Below, piece by piece: positions 18,551 through 30,671 of a DNA stretch of 41,400 nucleotides. Location: the NCBI GenBank assembly GCA_032718475.1, contig JAUCBJ010002213.1, positions 1 through 41,400 on the forward strand. The letters run 5' to 3'. The position numbers and the translations under genes were made by a program. Each line of letters begins with the position of its first letter. The first letter of the stretch is position 1. The stretch is from Nemertoderma westbladi. Lineage: Eukaryota > Xenacoelomorpha > Nemertodermatida > Nemertodermatidae. The notes under the pieces are model-generated. The model did no database searches. It saw only the letters and a list, made by a program, of their open reading frames with translations, and had not been told where the DNA came from.

Positions 18551-20329
18551 TTAGACCATGCTGTCTGGGTGTCTGCACTGGCAGTTTGGTGCCTTTTATT
18601 TCATGTTTTAAAGAGCACTACAGTTTATCTATATCGGACCATTTTCCAATTTCCTCCAGTATTCGTTTTCCGGGAAATTTAAAAGCAAATAGCGACATAG
18701 GTGAGGCCAGTGATAGAGTACCTCGACCTACGCTTAAATGGTCTAATATTGAGTGTCATGAATGACATTACAATTCCGGTTAAAGCTTTTGCCTGTCGTG
18801 ATTGTCAATGCCAGCAGCATTATAATGAAATAAATATTTATTATGGTTGCATAATAGCTGCCTGTAACCAGGCTGCAAGTGAGACGATACCAAGACGGAA
18901 ATTTGATAATTGTAAAAATAAAGCTATACCCCCCCGCCTGGATGGAATGATTTTCTCAAAGAAAGATATAATTATTCTATATTAATGTTTAGTATTTGGC
19001 GTGAAAATAACTGCGCTCGTAGTGGTGCAATATTTAGTGATTATGTTAGAGCTAGGTTAGATTTTAAAAGGTGCATGAAAGAATGCAGACGTAACGTTGC
19101 TCAATTACGTAGTGATAAATTGGCAGAGTCCGTATTTTCCACAAATCAACGCGATTTTTGGGCAAATGTTCCAAAGCATTCTGGGGTTCGCACTCCCATC
19201 TCCAATAAGGTTGGAGAAGCTGTTGGAGACAAGAACGTATGTGATATGTTTAAGAATAAATTCGCTGCATTATTTAATCAGGATCAGAATGAAGTAACCA
19301 ATAAATATAAAGACTACATTGAGGGTTTATTTAGGGGTATAAAGTTCAGTGCGGAAATGCTTGTTAGTCTTACTGAGGTTGCTCTAGCAGCAGCTCGGCT
19401 GGTGCCTGGCAAAGCTACTACTATGGCCCAGATGGGTTAGCGGCAGAACATTTCCTGAACGGTACTAAATTACTGTATGTGCATTTAGCTAATTGGTGCT
19501 CAATGTGTGTAACATTCACGGCATACTGCCCTCTGATAGTATTGCGTGTAACCTAACCTAATAACACTTCTTAAACACAAGAACGAAGATATTACAAGTT
19601 CAGATAATTATAGAGGTATCGCCATAGCAACAATTTCAAGCAAAATTATAGAACTATTATACGTTGAACGGTTTGGTACGAAACTAAGTACTAGTGATGC
19701 TCAGTTCGGCTTTAAGAAGGGCTTAGGTACCGACTTATGTATACAGTTATAAGGAAATTGTGCAACATTATCTAGATAATGACAGTTCTGTTTACGTTTG
19801 TTTTATCGATTCATCGAAAGCATTCGATTTGGTAAACCATTATGTTATATCAGAAGTTAGTTGATAGGAACATACCACTATTTTATATTAGGGTTCTTAG
19901 CTATTGGTATAGATCACAACAACTGTGTGTCCATTGGGGTGGTTGTGTTTCGAATAAATTCAATGTTACGAATGGTACTAAACAAGGCGGAATTTGTTAC
20001 ATTGTTTCTACCGTAGGGCGAACACCATAATTAGGAAATTTGCAAGTTTTTCGGTATATGTCAAAACAAAGTTATTCCGCTCCTTTTGTACTCAGTTATA
20101 TTGTAGTAGCTTATGGTCTAGGTTGAATTATTCTATCGTGGTTTATAATAACATTAAGGTAGCGTATAATAATGCTGCCAGGCGCTTTTTTGGTTTTCCA
20201 TATGATTGTAGTGTTTCGCTTATGTTTGGTACTATTGGTTTACCCAAATTTATTCACATCAGAGTAAGTGCAATAGAGTCATTATTTAGTTGCATCGACC
20301 AGTGCAATAACTTGTTGCAACTGTTATAG
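18551..20329 (+). pseudogene. LINE ORF2 linker and reverse transcriptase, fragmented
   Basis: 18985-19440 holds the pre-RT linker (FWANVPKHSG; AAARLVPGKA). RT motifs follow: NYRGIAIATISSKIIE near 19600, FGFKKG near 19705, the motif A region VCFIDSSKAFDLVNH near 19795, and WYRSQQLCVHW then NGTKQGGI near 19900-19993. The palm segment that should carry the second pair of catalytic Asp is deleted at about 19995. The thumb and C-terminal region resumes (ARRFFGFPYDCSV near 20178). Confidence 0.8.
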
Positions 20330-20442
20330 TATAGGCTGTCAATTATTTCAGTTATTTTGCTTTTAATGTAATATATGTAATTATTCTGTCTATGGATTTA
20401 GTTCTACAATAAATAAAATAATAATAACATCCAAAAAAAAAG

Positions 20443-20666
20443 AGAAATGCTAAATTCATAAATTAGTTACTATTTTAGGTTTTTTTCATGCAAATCAAGA
20501 TACTGTAAATTGTAAATGCCTGTTGCTTCAGAACCTACTGGGTTAAGTGTTAACGCAGGCTAACTACATCCATGCTAATCCTTATTTATGAATTAGTATT
20601 TCTCTTTTTTTTCCACGTAAAAAAACTTAAAATAGTAGCCTAATTAATTTATGAATTAGTATTTCT
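20443..20666. mobile_element. Short inverted-repeat element (MITE-like), about 224 bp
   Basis: The left arm 20443-20490 (agaaatgctaaattcataaa, then tactattttaggttttttt) is the imperfect reverse complement of the right arm 20615-20666 (acgtaaaaaaacttaaaata, then aatttatgaattagtatttct). A further partial arm lies at 20577-20605. It starts exactly where the LINE's A-tail ends, suggesting insertion next to or into the tail. No coding capacity. Confidence 0.7.
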
Positions 20667-20839
20667 TTGGTGGTCATTTGGGTGTCTTTTCTATGGTGTA
20701 GTAAAAAACTAAATATAGTACAGAAATTAATCATTATGAATTATTTCTGAATTATAATTTCTCTCTTAAAATAAATGTGGAGATTGCTGGTTGAATTACA
20801 ATTTTATATTTTTTTGATATAATAAATACAGAAAATTGT

Positions 20840-21545
20840 CCGCAATCATAATAATAGGCCTATAAAGTAATTATAATTAATAAAATAATACAATTTGTTG
20901 GGCATCTCTAAACAAATAATAATAATACATAGAAACTAAATAACGCCACCTGATAACAAACGACAACAAAAGGACATAACGAAAGGAACTACGTAATTTA
21001 TAAACACAAAAAATATAGAAAACAATTCATGAAAGTAACAGATAATTGAAAAACTAATACCAAAAATAGATTCTCCATAATTTTTTACCCCAGAATGTGT
21101 ATGTTTATCATTCAAACTGGTTACCTCTGTAACATAAACAACATGGCCTTCGCTAGCCAAGTCTGGATTTACTGTATGCCAGTCCTTGCTTCAGTAGTCC
21201 TTGTCGTACGGCCATGGATGAGGGTGCGTATACCTTGATCCCACGGCCGCCGAACGATGTTGCCGTGAGCCGTACGTTTGTCGTACGGCCGAGTATAAAT
21301 AGCCCTTTACACTTGTCAGGAAATTGGTGTTAGGCCACCTACATACATAATCTATAAATATTCTAGACATGGGGGAAATTTGACGCAAATCCCATTTGAG
21401 ATAATATCTCATGTTAAATTATCAATTTAGGGAAAGAAGTATGTAGGTTACAGTGGCACGTTATTCTAACAAAATAATAAATTGAAGGCAATAGAACAGG
21501 TTACAGTTTTATTTTTGGAAGTAAACGGCTGATATTTGTATCACA
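20840..21545 (+). repeat. Dispersed repeat R1, copy 3
   Basis: The first block (20859-21140) matches 3871-4135. The second (21412-21520) matches 4437-4545. The middle differs from copy 1: instead of the C run and 32-bp units it has tgtcgtacggcc twice (about 21200 and 21280). The same order and orientation of blocks shows that this is one repeat family. Confidence 0.75.
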
Positions 21546-21719
21546 TTGTATTACATTGAAAGATATCTGATATAATATTATTTAGATAGAAGTGTATTAT
21601 AAATAATTGTACAAATAAAAAAAACTACTTATTAATATCTTCGTTATTTACCATAATTTTACTGTTATATTCTCCATTCTTGTACCGACAGTAGAGGATA
21701 TACTGTTAATGCCATTATT

Positions 21720-23113
21720 ATGCCGCTGCGACAATATTACGAGAAATTGGGGCATAACACCATCTTACTGGTTCTGACGTTACTTGTTCCGTGTTTCTTC
21801 ATTGCGACGATATTGTTCAGTAAGTTTGCAAGAGGGCACAGGAATCCTATAGTGATGCCGAATTTACTTATTTTTATGTTTTTTTTTAATTTTGCTGTGT
21901 CTGTGTGATGGTCAAGCTCAACAATAACTGCAGGACTTTACTATGTAAGTTCTAAGCAATGTTTGTCGTAAACCAGCAGTCTAAGCTCTGGAAATCAGAC
22001 CAGTTTAGTCGCTCCTATAAAAGGTGCAACTTTACGGGTGAATCCTTGCTGGGCAAGGGCAGTCATATTCATTACTGCTCAGTGCCCCTCTCATGACATT
22101 AGATCCTTGGGTGAAACAAGGAACATACTAACACGTTCAACACGCGCTCATATTACAGTATAAGGTGCTTTATCTATATACAATAATTGTAGTGGCACTT
22201 CATCGTCTTTGTAGGCTTTAATTAATAACATAAATAAATTATATTTTCTATATTTGCAGATGCTTTCGCATCGGACATTGGCGCAATATCAGACAAATAT
22301 TACCTTGAGATAACCCCTGCAGGATGGACATTCAGTATCTGGGGCGTCATATACACTTGGCAGGCTCTTTGGATTGTATACGCGGTAGTCAATCTCTTCC
22401 GTAAGACGGAACGGGGGCCAGATTACACGTACCCTGTGCTGCTTCCAGTACCTTATCTTGTCGGCTACATTCTCAATCTTGTATTTAACTGTGGATGGCT
22501 GAAATCTTTTGAAAAAGAAATGTTGGAGATAGCTTTTGCTTTACTTTTCCTGATTACCGCATCCTTATATTTCTGCTTGTTCTTCTCGTATAGAAGTCTG
22601 AATAAAGGAATGGATATTCTGATCCAGCAAGGGCGAACAAAAGATGTCTGGTTGACAAGGTTCCTGGTTCAAAATGGATTAAGTATATACGCGACCTGGT
22701 GCACTATTGCTACACTTCTGAATTTTGCCATGGTTCTTACTTATCGGTCCGCACACTTCAGCCAACAGGACGCTTCAACCACCAGCCTCAGCATCCTCAC
22801 AGCGGTGATTGCCCTGTTTTTAGTTGCCGATTGGTTTTTCCTAGACCAGTACACCCGGTACACATTCACACCTTACATCGTCCTGGTTGTCGCTTTAATC
22901 GGAAGTTTGGCTAAGAATTATGAAGATGGAGCAAGAAACACAATATTTACAATCGTTCTACTCTCACTATCGAGTGTAGCAGCTCTCGTGAAGGCGGTTT
23001 TATTGTTATGGAGACACGTCGTAGAAGGGCGGCGTGTGATAATCAACAAAGAAACTGGAAAAGTACAAGAAGCGAGATGTTTAAACGAATGTGAACCGAA
23101 CGATTTGGTATAA
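21720..23113 (+). CDS. TspO/MBR-related multi-pass membrane protein (two exons)
   Basis: Exon 1 is 21720-21819 (100 nt, phase 1), ending at donor gtaagt. Exon 2 is 22260-23113, after a pyrimidine-rich acceptor ending tttgcag. Joined, they give 317 codons plus TAA. Exon 1 supplies the first hydrophobic helix (ILLVLTLLVPCFFIATILF). Exon 2 starts with a hydrophilic stretch, then EITPAGWTFSIWGVIYTWQA, the PAGW-type motif of the TspO/MBR-like superfamily, followed by about six or seven further hydrophobic segments and a short charged cytosolic tail. The family is linked to tetrapyrrole or lipid transport in membranes, but for this divergent branch the substrate is unknown. The intron shows that the organism splices normally. 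A possible AATAAA lies at 23287-23292. Confidence 0.75.
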
Positions 23114-23250
23114 AACGTTATAAATATCGTCACATTATATTGTGTATGGGATGGGTACTGTATTGTTTACTGTATGTGTATAGTACTTTATAGACTATTA
23201 AGTAGTAGGCGTAAGTGAGCAGTGGGGAAGACTTGACTTTTTTGAATAAC

Positions 23251-23337
23251 TCAAAAACTATTGTAAATTATTTGACAATACCACACAATAAAATCTCAAA
23301 AACTATTGTAAATTTTTTGACAATACCACACAATAAT
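23251..23337 (+). repeat. 44-bp tandem duplication in the 3' flank of the membrane gene
   Basis: Two copies start at 23251 and 23295, both reading tcaaaaactattgtaaatt, then ttgacaataccacacaata. The possible poly(A) signal lies inside. Just upstream (23222-23240) is gtggggaagacttgac, similar to the edge motif of the poly-G elements. Confidence 0.85.
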
Positions 23338-25290
23338 ATGTAAAATACATGTAGGCTACACCCGCGCAACAATGTTTCATTATATTTTGGTTAATTTTGT
23401 TTTATTGCCAATAAACGTTTTCTGGGTTCAAAAGTAAAATTTTACCCTTTACAACAAATGAAAATACGTACCCTTATTTTATGTTAGGTTAATTGTAATT
23501 ATCCACATGTTTTGACTATTAATTGCCAATTCTCCTGCCATATATTGTTTTACAGTTTTGTTTCAGCCGTTTTCAAATTATATCAATTAAAATAAAAAAA
23601 AGTCCATGTGGGGAGACATGACGCCCGAGTGTGAGGGAGACTTGAACCGGCCAATGCTTAAGGTCTACCTAGAGATACACCCCGTAGAGAAGCATTACAC
23701 CAGGGAACTCCAACCGAGGTGAATGCCCCTTACACAGACCAAGCAATCAATGGGACGTGAATACAATGGAGAAAGCAGCCCTTTCCATTAACATTACCTT
23801 CCCTGCCTGCTTTATGCAGTTAGCCCATCTCTCTTAGAAGGCAACAAGCCAAGCCAAGCCAAGCCTAGCCTAGCCAAGCAACCCTTTCTTCCCTCTTTAT
23901 CAGACTGTGGTTTTATCATACGACGGACAACGGGTGATTGACAGCTTAAATTAAATACCGCGCTGCGTCAGGTGGCGGCACACATCAATTGCACTACAGG
24001 AAAACAATTAAAATGCGACTGCATTAATCCTACCCCCTCACCCTCACCACCCCCCCCCCCCCCCCCCCCTCCGGTTCCTGGATGTTCACGTTTCTTAGCT
24101 GTTTTTGTACGTTGTGGGGTGCAAATCACGGCCCCGAGGCAGCATAAATATAGGCATATATAAACTTAATTAATAAACTAAATAAAAAACTAAACTAATA
24201 ATAAATAAAACTAATAAACTAAATAAAAAACTAAACTAATAATAAATAAAACTAATAAACTAAATTATATACATCGATTTAAGGGTGCAAAATGACCACA
24301 AACAATAAATATTTGTGTTAAGTGGGTTTCAGAACTTTATTTAAATTAATTGCAAATTTGAAGGGAATGTTTTTACACCCTACTTTGTAATGAAAGTATG
24401 CAGCTCTATTGTTTCTCTTAAAGAACTACATACGGTTATATGGAAAGTCATCAAATTATACAGTAGGTTACATTATTTATCTGGTAAAGAAAGGGTGCAT
24501 TTGCCCCCCCCCCCCCCCCCCCCCCCCCCGCACCGTCAAATGAGCCGTTAAACACGTCAACATTAACAATACTGTATTGAATTATCAGCTAAAAAAGTTG
24601 TTTAGAAACGCTTAAAATTTTCTAGAATACCGGTATACAGTACAGAAATATACAGTATGTACAATGGCCTACTACATTATACGGCTGAACAGGTTGTCAA
24701 TTCGGCCTAGAAAAAAGAGGCCAGTTTTTTTACACTATTTTAATATGGGGAAATAATTACAATGAAGATAATTTTTTTAAAAATGAATAGCTAACATGTT
24801 CTGGAACACTTTCTATACAAATAGTAATAAGAACTAGCTACTACATATATTTATAGAAGGAAGTAAGATGTCGGAACCAGTGCTGAAATTACTAGCTAAA
24901 CGCCTAAAATACTAGCTACCATAAAATTTAGTAGGCCTATCTTGCTTAACAAATAAGGAGGCTTCAATTAGCCTACGTCCGTTGACCAAATTGCAGCAAA
25001 TGAAATTGTTATAGAACTCTCCCCATATCAAAATAGTGTCAAAAACACTGGCTTCTTTTTCTATGTCAAATCGACAACCCGTTAGGCCGTATATAGTAGG
25101 CCGTACTGCTAAATTTAAGTATTACTGTACATTGTTAAGCAACTTACAGCGGTTGTTAGCCAATAATTCAATTCTGCCTAATAAGACTGCCTTCTGCAGC
25201 AGGTATTCTGCAATGGTCTGGTCGGTAAAACGAACTTAGATCCTGCAGGGCATGACTTTGATGTACTTAGATCTTTGCAAACTTAGGTCC
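23338..25290. other. Gene-free, repeat-rich spacer
   Basis: Contents seen: an (aagcc)n-type pentamer run at about 23848-23878; C20 at 24050-24069; a 41-bp unit repeated about 2.3 times at 24171-24266 (taataaactaaataaaaaac and so on); C26 at 24504-24529. No credible coding frame. The stretch after 25030 grades into the minisatellite. Confidence 0.6.
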
Positions 25291-25299
25291 TATATATGC

Positions 25300-27345
25300 G
25301 AACATAGATAGATCCTAACTGGGTGAATTTAGTTCCTAACTAGGTGAACTTAGATCCTAACTAGGTGAACTTAGATCCTAACTAGATGAACTTATAGATC
25401 CTAACTAGGTGAACTTAGATCCTAACTAGGCGAACTTAGATCCTAACTAGGCGAACTTAGATCCTAACTAGGTGAACTTAGATCCTAACTAGGTGAACTT
25501 AGATCCTAACTAGGTGAACTTAGATCCTAACTAGATGAACTTATAGATCCTAACTAGGTGAACTTAGATCCTAACTAGGTGAACTTAGATCCTAACTAGG
25601 CGAACTTAGATCCTAACTAGGTGAACTTAGATCCTAACTAGGTGAACTTAGATCCTAACTAGGTGAACTTAGATCCTAACTAGGTGAACTTAGATCCTAA
25701 CTAGGCGAACTTAGATCCTAACTAGGCGAACTTAGATCCTAACTAGGTGAACTTAGATCCTAACTAGGTGAACTTAGATCCTAACAAGATGAACTTATAG
25801 ATCCTAACTAGGTGAACTTAGATCCTAACTAGGCGAACTTAGATCCTAACTAGGTGAACTTAGATCCTAACTAGGCGAACTTAGATCCTAACTAGGTGAA
25901 CTTAGATCCTAACTAGGCGAACTTAGATCCTAACTAGGTGAACTTAGATCCTAACTAGGTGAACTTAGATCCTAACTAGGTGAACTTAGATCCTAACTAG
26001 GTGAACTTAGATCCTAACTAGGTGAACTTAGATCCTAACTAGGTGAACGTAGATCCTAACTAAGTGAACTTAGATCCTAACTAGGCGAACTTACAAGGTG
26101 AACTTAGATCCTAACTAGGTGAACTTAGATCCTAACTAGGTGAACTTAGATCCTAACTAGGTGAACTTAGATCCTAACTAGGTGAACTTAGATCCTAACT
26201 AGGTGAACTTAGATCCTAACTAGGCGAACTTAGATCCTAACTAGGTGAACTTAGATCCTAACTAGGCGAACTTAGATCCTAACTAGGTGAACTTAGATCC
26301 TAACTAGGCGAACTTAGATCCTAACTAGATGAACTTAGATCCTAACTAGGTGAACTTAGATCCTAACTAGGTGAACTTAGATCCTAACTAGGTGAACTTA
26401 GATCCTAACTAGATGAACTTATAGATCCTAACTAGGTGAACTTAGATCCTAACTAGGCGAACTTAGATCCTAACTAGGTGAACTTAGATCCTAACTAGAT
26501 GAACTTATAGATCCTAACTAGGTGAACTTAGATCCTAACTAGGTGAACGTAGATCCTAACTAGGTGAACTTAGATCCTAACTAGGTGAACGTAGATCCTA
26601 ACTAGGTGAACGTAGATCCTAACTAGGTGAACTTAGATCCTAGCTAGGTGAACGTAGATCCTAACTAGGTGAACTTAGATCCTAACTAGGTGAACGTAGA
26701 TCCTAACTTGGTGAACTTAGATCCTAACTAGATGAACTTATAGATCCTAACTAGGTGAACTTAGATCCTAACTAGGTGAACGTAGATCCTAACTAGGTGA
26801 ACTTAGATCCTAACTAGGTGAACTTAGATCCTAACTAGATGAACTTATAGATCCTAACTAGGTGAACTTAGATCCTAACTAGGTGAACGTAGATCCTAAC
26901 TAGGTGAACTTAGATCCTAACTAGGTGAACTTAGATCCTAACTAGGTGAACTTAGATCCTAACTAGGCGAACTTAGATCCTAACTAGGTGAACTTAAATC
27001 CTAACTAGGTGAACTTAGATCCTAACTAGGTGAACTTAGATCCTAACTAGGTGAACTTAGATCCTAACTAGGTGAACTTAGATCCTAACTAGGTGAACGT
27101 AGATACTAACTAGGTGAACTTAGATCCTAACTAGGCGAACTTAGATCCTAACTAGGTGAACTTAGATCCTAACTAGGTGAACTTAGATCCTAACTAGGTG
27201 AACTTAGATCCTAACTAGGTGAACTTAGATCCTAACTAGGTGAACTTATAGATCCTAACTAGGTGAACTTAGATCCTAACTAGGTGAACTTAGATCCTAA
27301 CTAGGTGAACTTAGATCCTAACTAGGTGAACTTAGATCCCACTTT
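25300..27345. repeat. 21-bp minisatellite, roughly 95-100 units
   Basis: The unit is gaacttagatcctaactaggt. Recurrent variants are ggc for ggt, gaacg for gaact, and a 23-bp form with an inserted ta (gatgaacttatagatcc) that appears at irregular intervals (about 25385, 25533, 25787, 26411, 26497, 26727, 26837, 27240). Degenerate units extend left to about 25250 and one isolated half-unit lies right of the array at about 27395. Every frame of the unit on both strands contains a stop, so it is noncoding. Confidence 0.97.
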
Positions 27346-27365
27346 ATGCTATTAAAATAAAGCCT

Positions 27366-28310
27366 TTGTTAATCATCATGCCAGTCGCGATAAGCGAACT
27401 TAGATCCCACGTGTACTGGAAATCGATCAATCTGCTTACTGGGCGGAAAAGCCAACCAACCACCAAGGTTAAGGCTGAATCACCAGCCGATCGCCTCAAT
27501 GGTTGGAAAGCCCACTTTGAAAAGCTCCTCAATAATGACAGGGTATTGCCTGATAACTTTATAGAAGTAAAAGTGTCTGAGTCTGTACTCCCAGATATTC
27601 CCATTGGCGATATCTCTTTTGCAGAAGTGAAGGCTGCTGCAAAGAGCATTAAGACCAATCGTGCCAGTGGAGTAGATGGTGTTCCCCCTGAGGTCTTTAA
27701 AATACCTGAGTGTTTAAAGCTCATCTATCCCATCATAGTAGACATGTACCGAACAACAAGAGTCCCACAAGAAATGAAAACAAATAAGTTGGTGCCAGTT
27801 CCCAAGAAGGGCAACCTAACACTCTATGGTTCTTTTCGGGGAATCTCATTGATCTCGATTGCTGCAAAGCTATACAATAGGATTCTATTAAATCGTATCA
27901 GGGATCCCATTGAGAGACTGCTCCGTGTAAATCAGAATGGGTTCCGTAAAGGTCGTGTGACCATGGAGCCCATTTTGGCACTTAGAAGGATAATTGAAGA
28001 GTTATCAAAAAAGAAAGACAGGCATCTGGCTGTTATCTTTGTTGACTTCTTCAAGGCCTTTGATTCAGTCTCTCGCTCACGTATGTTCAGCATACTTTCA
28101 TTATATGGGATTCCTGATGAAATTATTGCAGCAATCAGATCAGTATACGATGGTTCAACAACATTTGTGTCTACTGTTGGCGGTGACACAGAACCATTTG
28201 AAGTGTTATGGGGCGTCCTCCAAGGAGACACACTTGCACCATTCTTGTTCATTATTGTGGTTGACTATGTTCTACGCATGTCCTTAGATCATTATAATGA
28301 GATGGGGTGA
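27366..28310 (+). pseudogene. RTE-like reverse transcriptase, N-terminal and palm
   Basis: 314 codons with no firm native start. RT landmarks: NRASGVDGVPPEVFK, KLVPVPKKGN, RGISLISIAAKLYNRILLNR, NQNGFRKGR, motif A AVIFVDFFKAFDSV (first catalytic Asp), YGIPDEII, then LQGDTLAPFLF. It shifts frame near 28305 just before the second catalytic motif. The first 30 or so codons up to about 27430 derive from flanking sequence. Confidence 0.85.
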
Positions 28311-29141
28311 TGATAACTCCACCTACTGGCTCCAGAAGTCGAGGAAATCCTGCCAAGTACCTAACTGATCTAGACTTTGCTGATGACTTAGGAGTACTCT
28401 CAGAATCATTAGAGGGAGCCCAACGGCTCCTCAGCTCATTAGAACATGCTGCTTCTAGTGTTGGTCTTTTTATTAACTCCAGAAAGACCAAAATTCTGAC
28501 AGTTAACTTTGAAAGTCCTCAGCAAGTCTCTGATCGTATGAGCATAAGCTCAAAGGATGGTATGCTTGAGCATGTGGACGACTTCTGTTACCTGGGATCA
28601 TGGATCCGGAAGTCGAATACGTAAGGGAAAGGCATGGGCAGCCTTGAATAGGCTTTCTAGGATTTGGAAGTCACCGAGAATTAATCGGAAACTTAAGGTC
28701 CGATTATTTAGAGCAGCAGTAGTTCCAGTACTCCTCTACGGGAGTCCATGCTGGGCTCTAACTGCTGAGGACACCAAATCTCTGGATGCCACATTCACAA
28801 GAATGCTACGCCGGGTTCATTGTGTCAAGTACAATGCACACATCTCCAACCAGACACTATATAACATTGGAGGTGTCTCATTGGTTCCCCCAAGCTTGAC
28901 ACTAGAACAAAATCGCCTCCGCTTTGCAGGACATTGCTTTCGCCGTGAGGACCAGCCAGTGCATAATCTTGTACTTTGGCAGCCTCATGGAGTGAATAAG
29001 CATGGTGGACAGCCCATGACTTTCTTGAGACGCATCTTAAAGGACACTGGCCTTAAAGACGCGGATGATCTAGCAAATGTCATGGGTGATAGGGAGTTGT
29101 GGCGGTGCAATTTTGTTGACAAGCCGGCACAGCATTCTTAA
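27400..29141 (+). mobile_element. RTE-like LINE fragment: reverse transcriptase without endonuclease
   Basis: The 5' end of the element is missing; it joins the minisatellite flank. Three overlapping plus-strand frames cover RT to the C-terminus with frame changes near 28300 and 28600-28625. The C-terminal style (VLLYGSPCWALTAEDTK, TRMLRRVHCVKYN) is typical of RTE-like elements. No poly-A or short-repeat tail is evident before the inverted copy starts at 29155. Confidence 0.8.
28307..29141 (+). pseudogene. RTE-like RT second catalytic motif and C-terminal region
   Basis: The frame 28307-28624 carries LDFADDLGVLSE (the FADD catalytic pair), then INSRKTKILTVN and FCYLGSWIRKS, ending at a TAA in phase. 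The next frame continues with AWAALNRLSRIWKSP, KVRLFRAAVVPVLLYG and a C-terminal segment (RLRFAGHCFRREDQPVHN) to 29141. Apart from two one-base shifts the domain is nearly complete, so the copy is young or was recently active. Confidence 0.85.
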
Positions 29142-29154
29142 AAATGCAGCTGCA

Positions 29155-29620
29155 ATGCGATTTAATAGAATTCTATTGTAGCTTTGCAGCAATCGAGATC
29201 AATGAGATTCCCCGAAAAGAACCATAGAGTGTTAGGTTGCCCTTCTTGGGAACTGGCACCAACTTATTTGTTTTAATTTCTTGTGGGACTCTTGTTGTTC
29301 GGTACATGTCTACTATGATGGGATAGATGAGCTTTAAACACTCAGGTATTTTAAAGACCTCAGGGGGAAGACCATCTAATCCACTGGCACGATTGGTCTT
29401 ATGCTTTTTGCAGCAGCCTTCACTTCTGCAAAGAAGATATCGCCAATGGGAATATCTGGGAGTACAGACTCAGACACTTGTACTTCTATAAAGTTATCAG
29501 GCAATACCCTGTCATTATTGAGGAGCTTTTCAAAGTGGGCTTTCCAACCATTGAGGCGATCGGCTGGTGATTCAGCCTTAACCTTTGGTGGTTGGTTGGC
29601 TTTTCCGCCCAGTAAGCAGA
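29155..29620 (-). repeat. Inverted copy of the RTE-like 5' part
   Basis: The reverse complement of 27431-27898, near-identical by eye, with a few substitutions, an indel of two bases near 27872 versus 29175, and a small change near 29400. With the forward copy it forms arms of about 466 bp around a 1.26-kb loop. It reads as a minus-strand RT fragment (frame 29376-29660). Confidence 0.95.
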
Positions 29621-30617
29621 CAGGCAGACAGGAGTAATGCTGTAATGTGGAATGTGGCAATAATCAGATAATATCGGAAATTCCGCTAAATGTCTCAGAT
29701 TATGACAGTATGACTTACTGCAGTACTGTAGGGTTAGGTTTAATTTACAACTTAAAAATTGAATTAAAAATTATAATTGAATCAGTGAATAGGGGCCTAT
29801 CTGCCCTATATTACCTATCTGCCTATTGCTGTATTGTATATTACTGTCAGACTGTATTAGACTGTTAGGAGATTAGACCTACTTGCCTACTGCATTTGCA
29901 GTACTGTCAGACTGTACTGTAATTGAATACCGTACCTATTAGGCCTACAGTATTAAAATTGAATAAAAATTATTTAAAAATTTAAATAATTAGGCCTACC
30001 GGTATTTCAACTCAGTTGAAATTTGAACTTCTTCTGCTCTGCCTGGCTTCGGGCCATCTGCCATCGGCTGGAGATCGATGGCTGGATGGCACGATGGTGT
30101 TTTGTAGTGTACTCTGCTGTCTGGCTGTGCTGTAGCTGTGTAGGGGTAGGCAATTAAAGTTTATGTCTGTCTGTGTTTGCTTGCAGCCTTGTCAGCCTGT
30201 CTGCCTGTCAATTTACAGATTTAATATGTTTGGGAAAGCTGGAAAGTGTCTGGCTGGGCGCCGGGAGCTCTAAAATATGCCAGTATGCTGTGCTGATACT
30301 GTGATATGATATATCAGTATATACAGATATAGGCAGGGCTGCAGGGCGGTACCACCGACAACGACAACGACAATGAAAAATGTTTTACGAAATATTTAAT
30401 GAAATTCCTATCCTATTATGCTCTAGGCCTAAATAAATATTGTAACCATACCTAAACAGCTAAATACTGCAATAGGGTACAGAAACAACCTATCACTGTA
30501 TCCAGGTATCAGTCTTTCCTAATTCAGTAATTGTTAATTAATCATAGCCTACAACAGTACAAACACAGAAATATAATTGTTTAAAACATTGCTCTATCTC
30601 TATCTGTCTGTCTGTGT
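29621..30617. other. Low-complexity spacer before PDCD2
   Basis: No gene. Rich in actgtactg, ctgtctgtctg and taggcctac-like short repeats. It should include the PDCD2 promoter. No TATA box was recognised. Confidence 0.5.
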
Positions 30618-30671
30618 ATGGCCTTCATTGTTACCGGCTACTATGTTGGCTACTCATTCCGCCGCTGTTGA
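30618..30671 (+). promoter_or_regulatory. Possible upstream ORF overlapping the PDCD2 start
   Basis: An ATG at 30618 opens a 17-codon frame ending at a TGA at 30669-30671, past the PDCD2 ATG at 30643 and in another phase. If the transcript starts upstream of it, it would reduce PDCD2 translation. The transcript start is not known. Confidence 0.4.

Larger units (their letters stand above)
17348..20442 (+). mobile_element. Decayed CR1-like non-LTR retrotransposon (LINE)
   Basis: Order: ORF1 (17412-17780), endonuclease (17926-18525), linker region (18701-19440) and reverse transcriptase (about 19590-20329) in several frames, then a short 3' UTR ending in an AATAAA-rich tail and A9 near 20433-20441. 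Multiple frameshifts and stops show that it is dead. Assignment to the CR1/L2/Rex1 group rests on the ORF1 style and the EEP endonuclease-RT order and is not firm. Confidence 0.8.

Noticed and set aside
23848-23878. (AAGCC)n run as telomeric repeat
   Set aside because: Too short and of a different sequence from the TTAGGG-type animal telomere repeat; best read as a small microsatellite.
25300-27345. Minisatellite as a CRISPR-like array or coding repeat
   Set aside because: There are no unique spacers between units, the context is eukaryotic, and every reading frame of the 21-bp unit has a stop on both strands.
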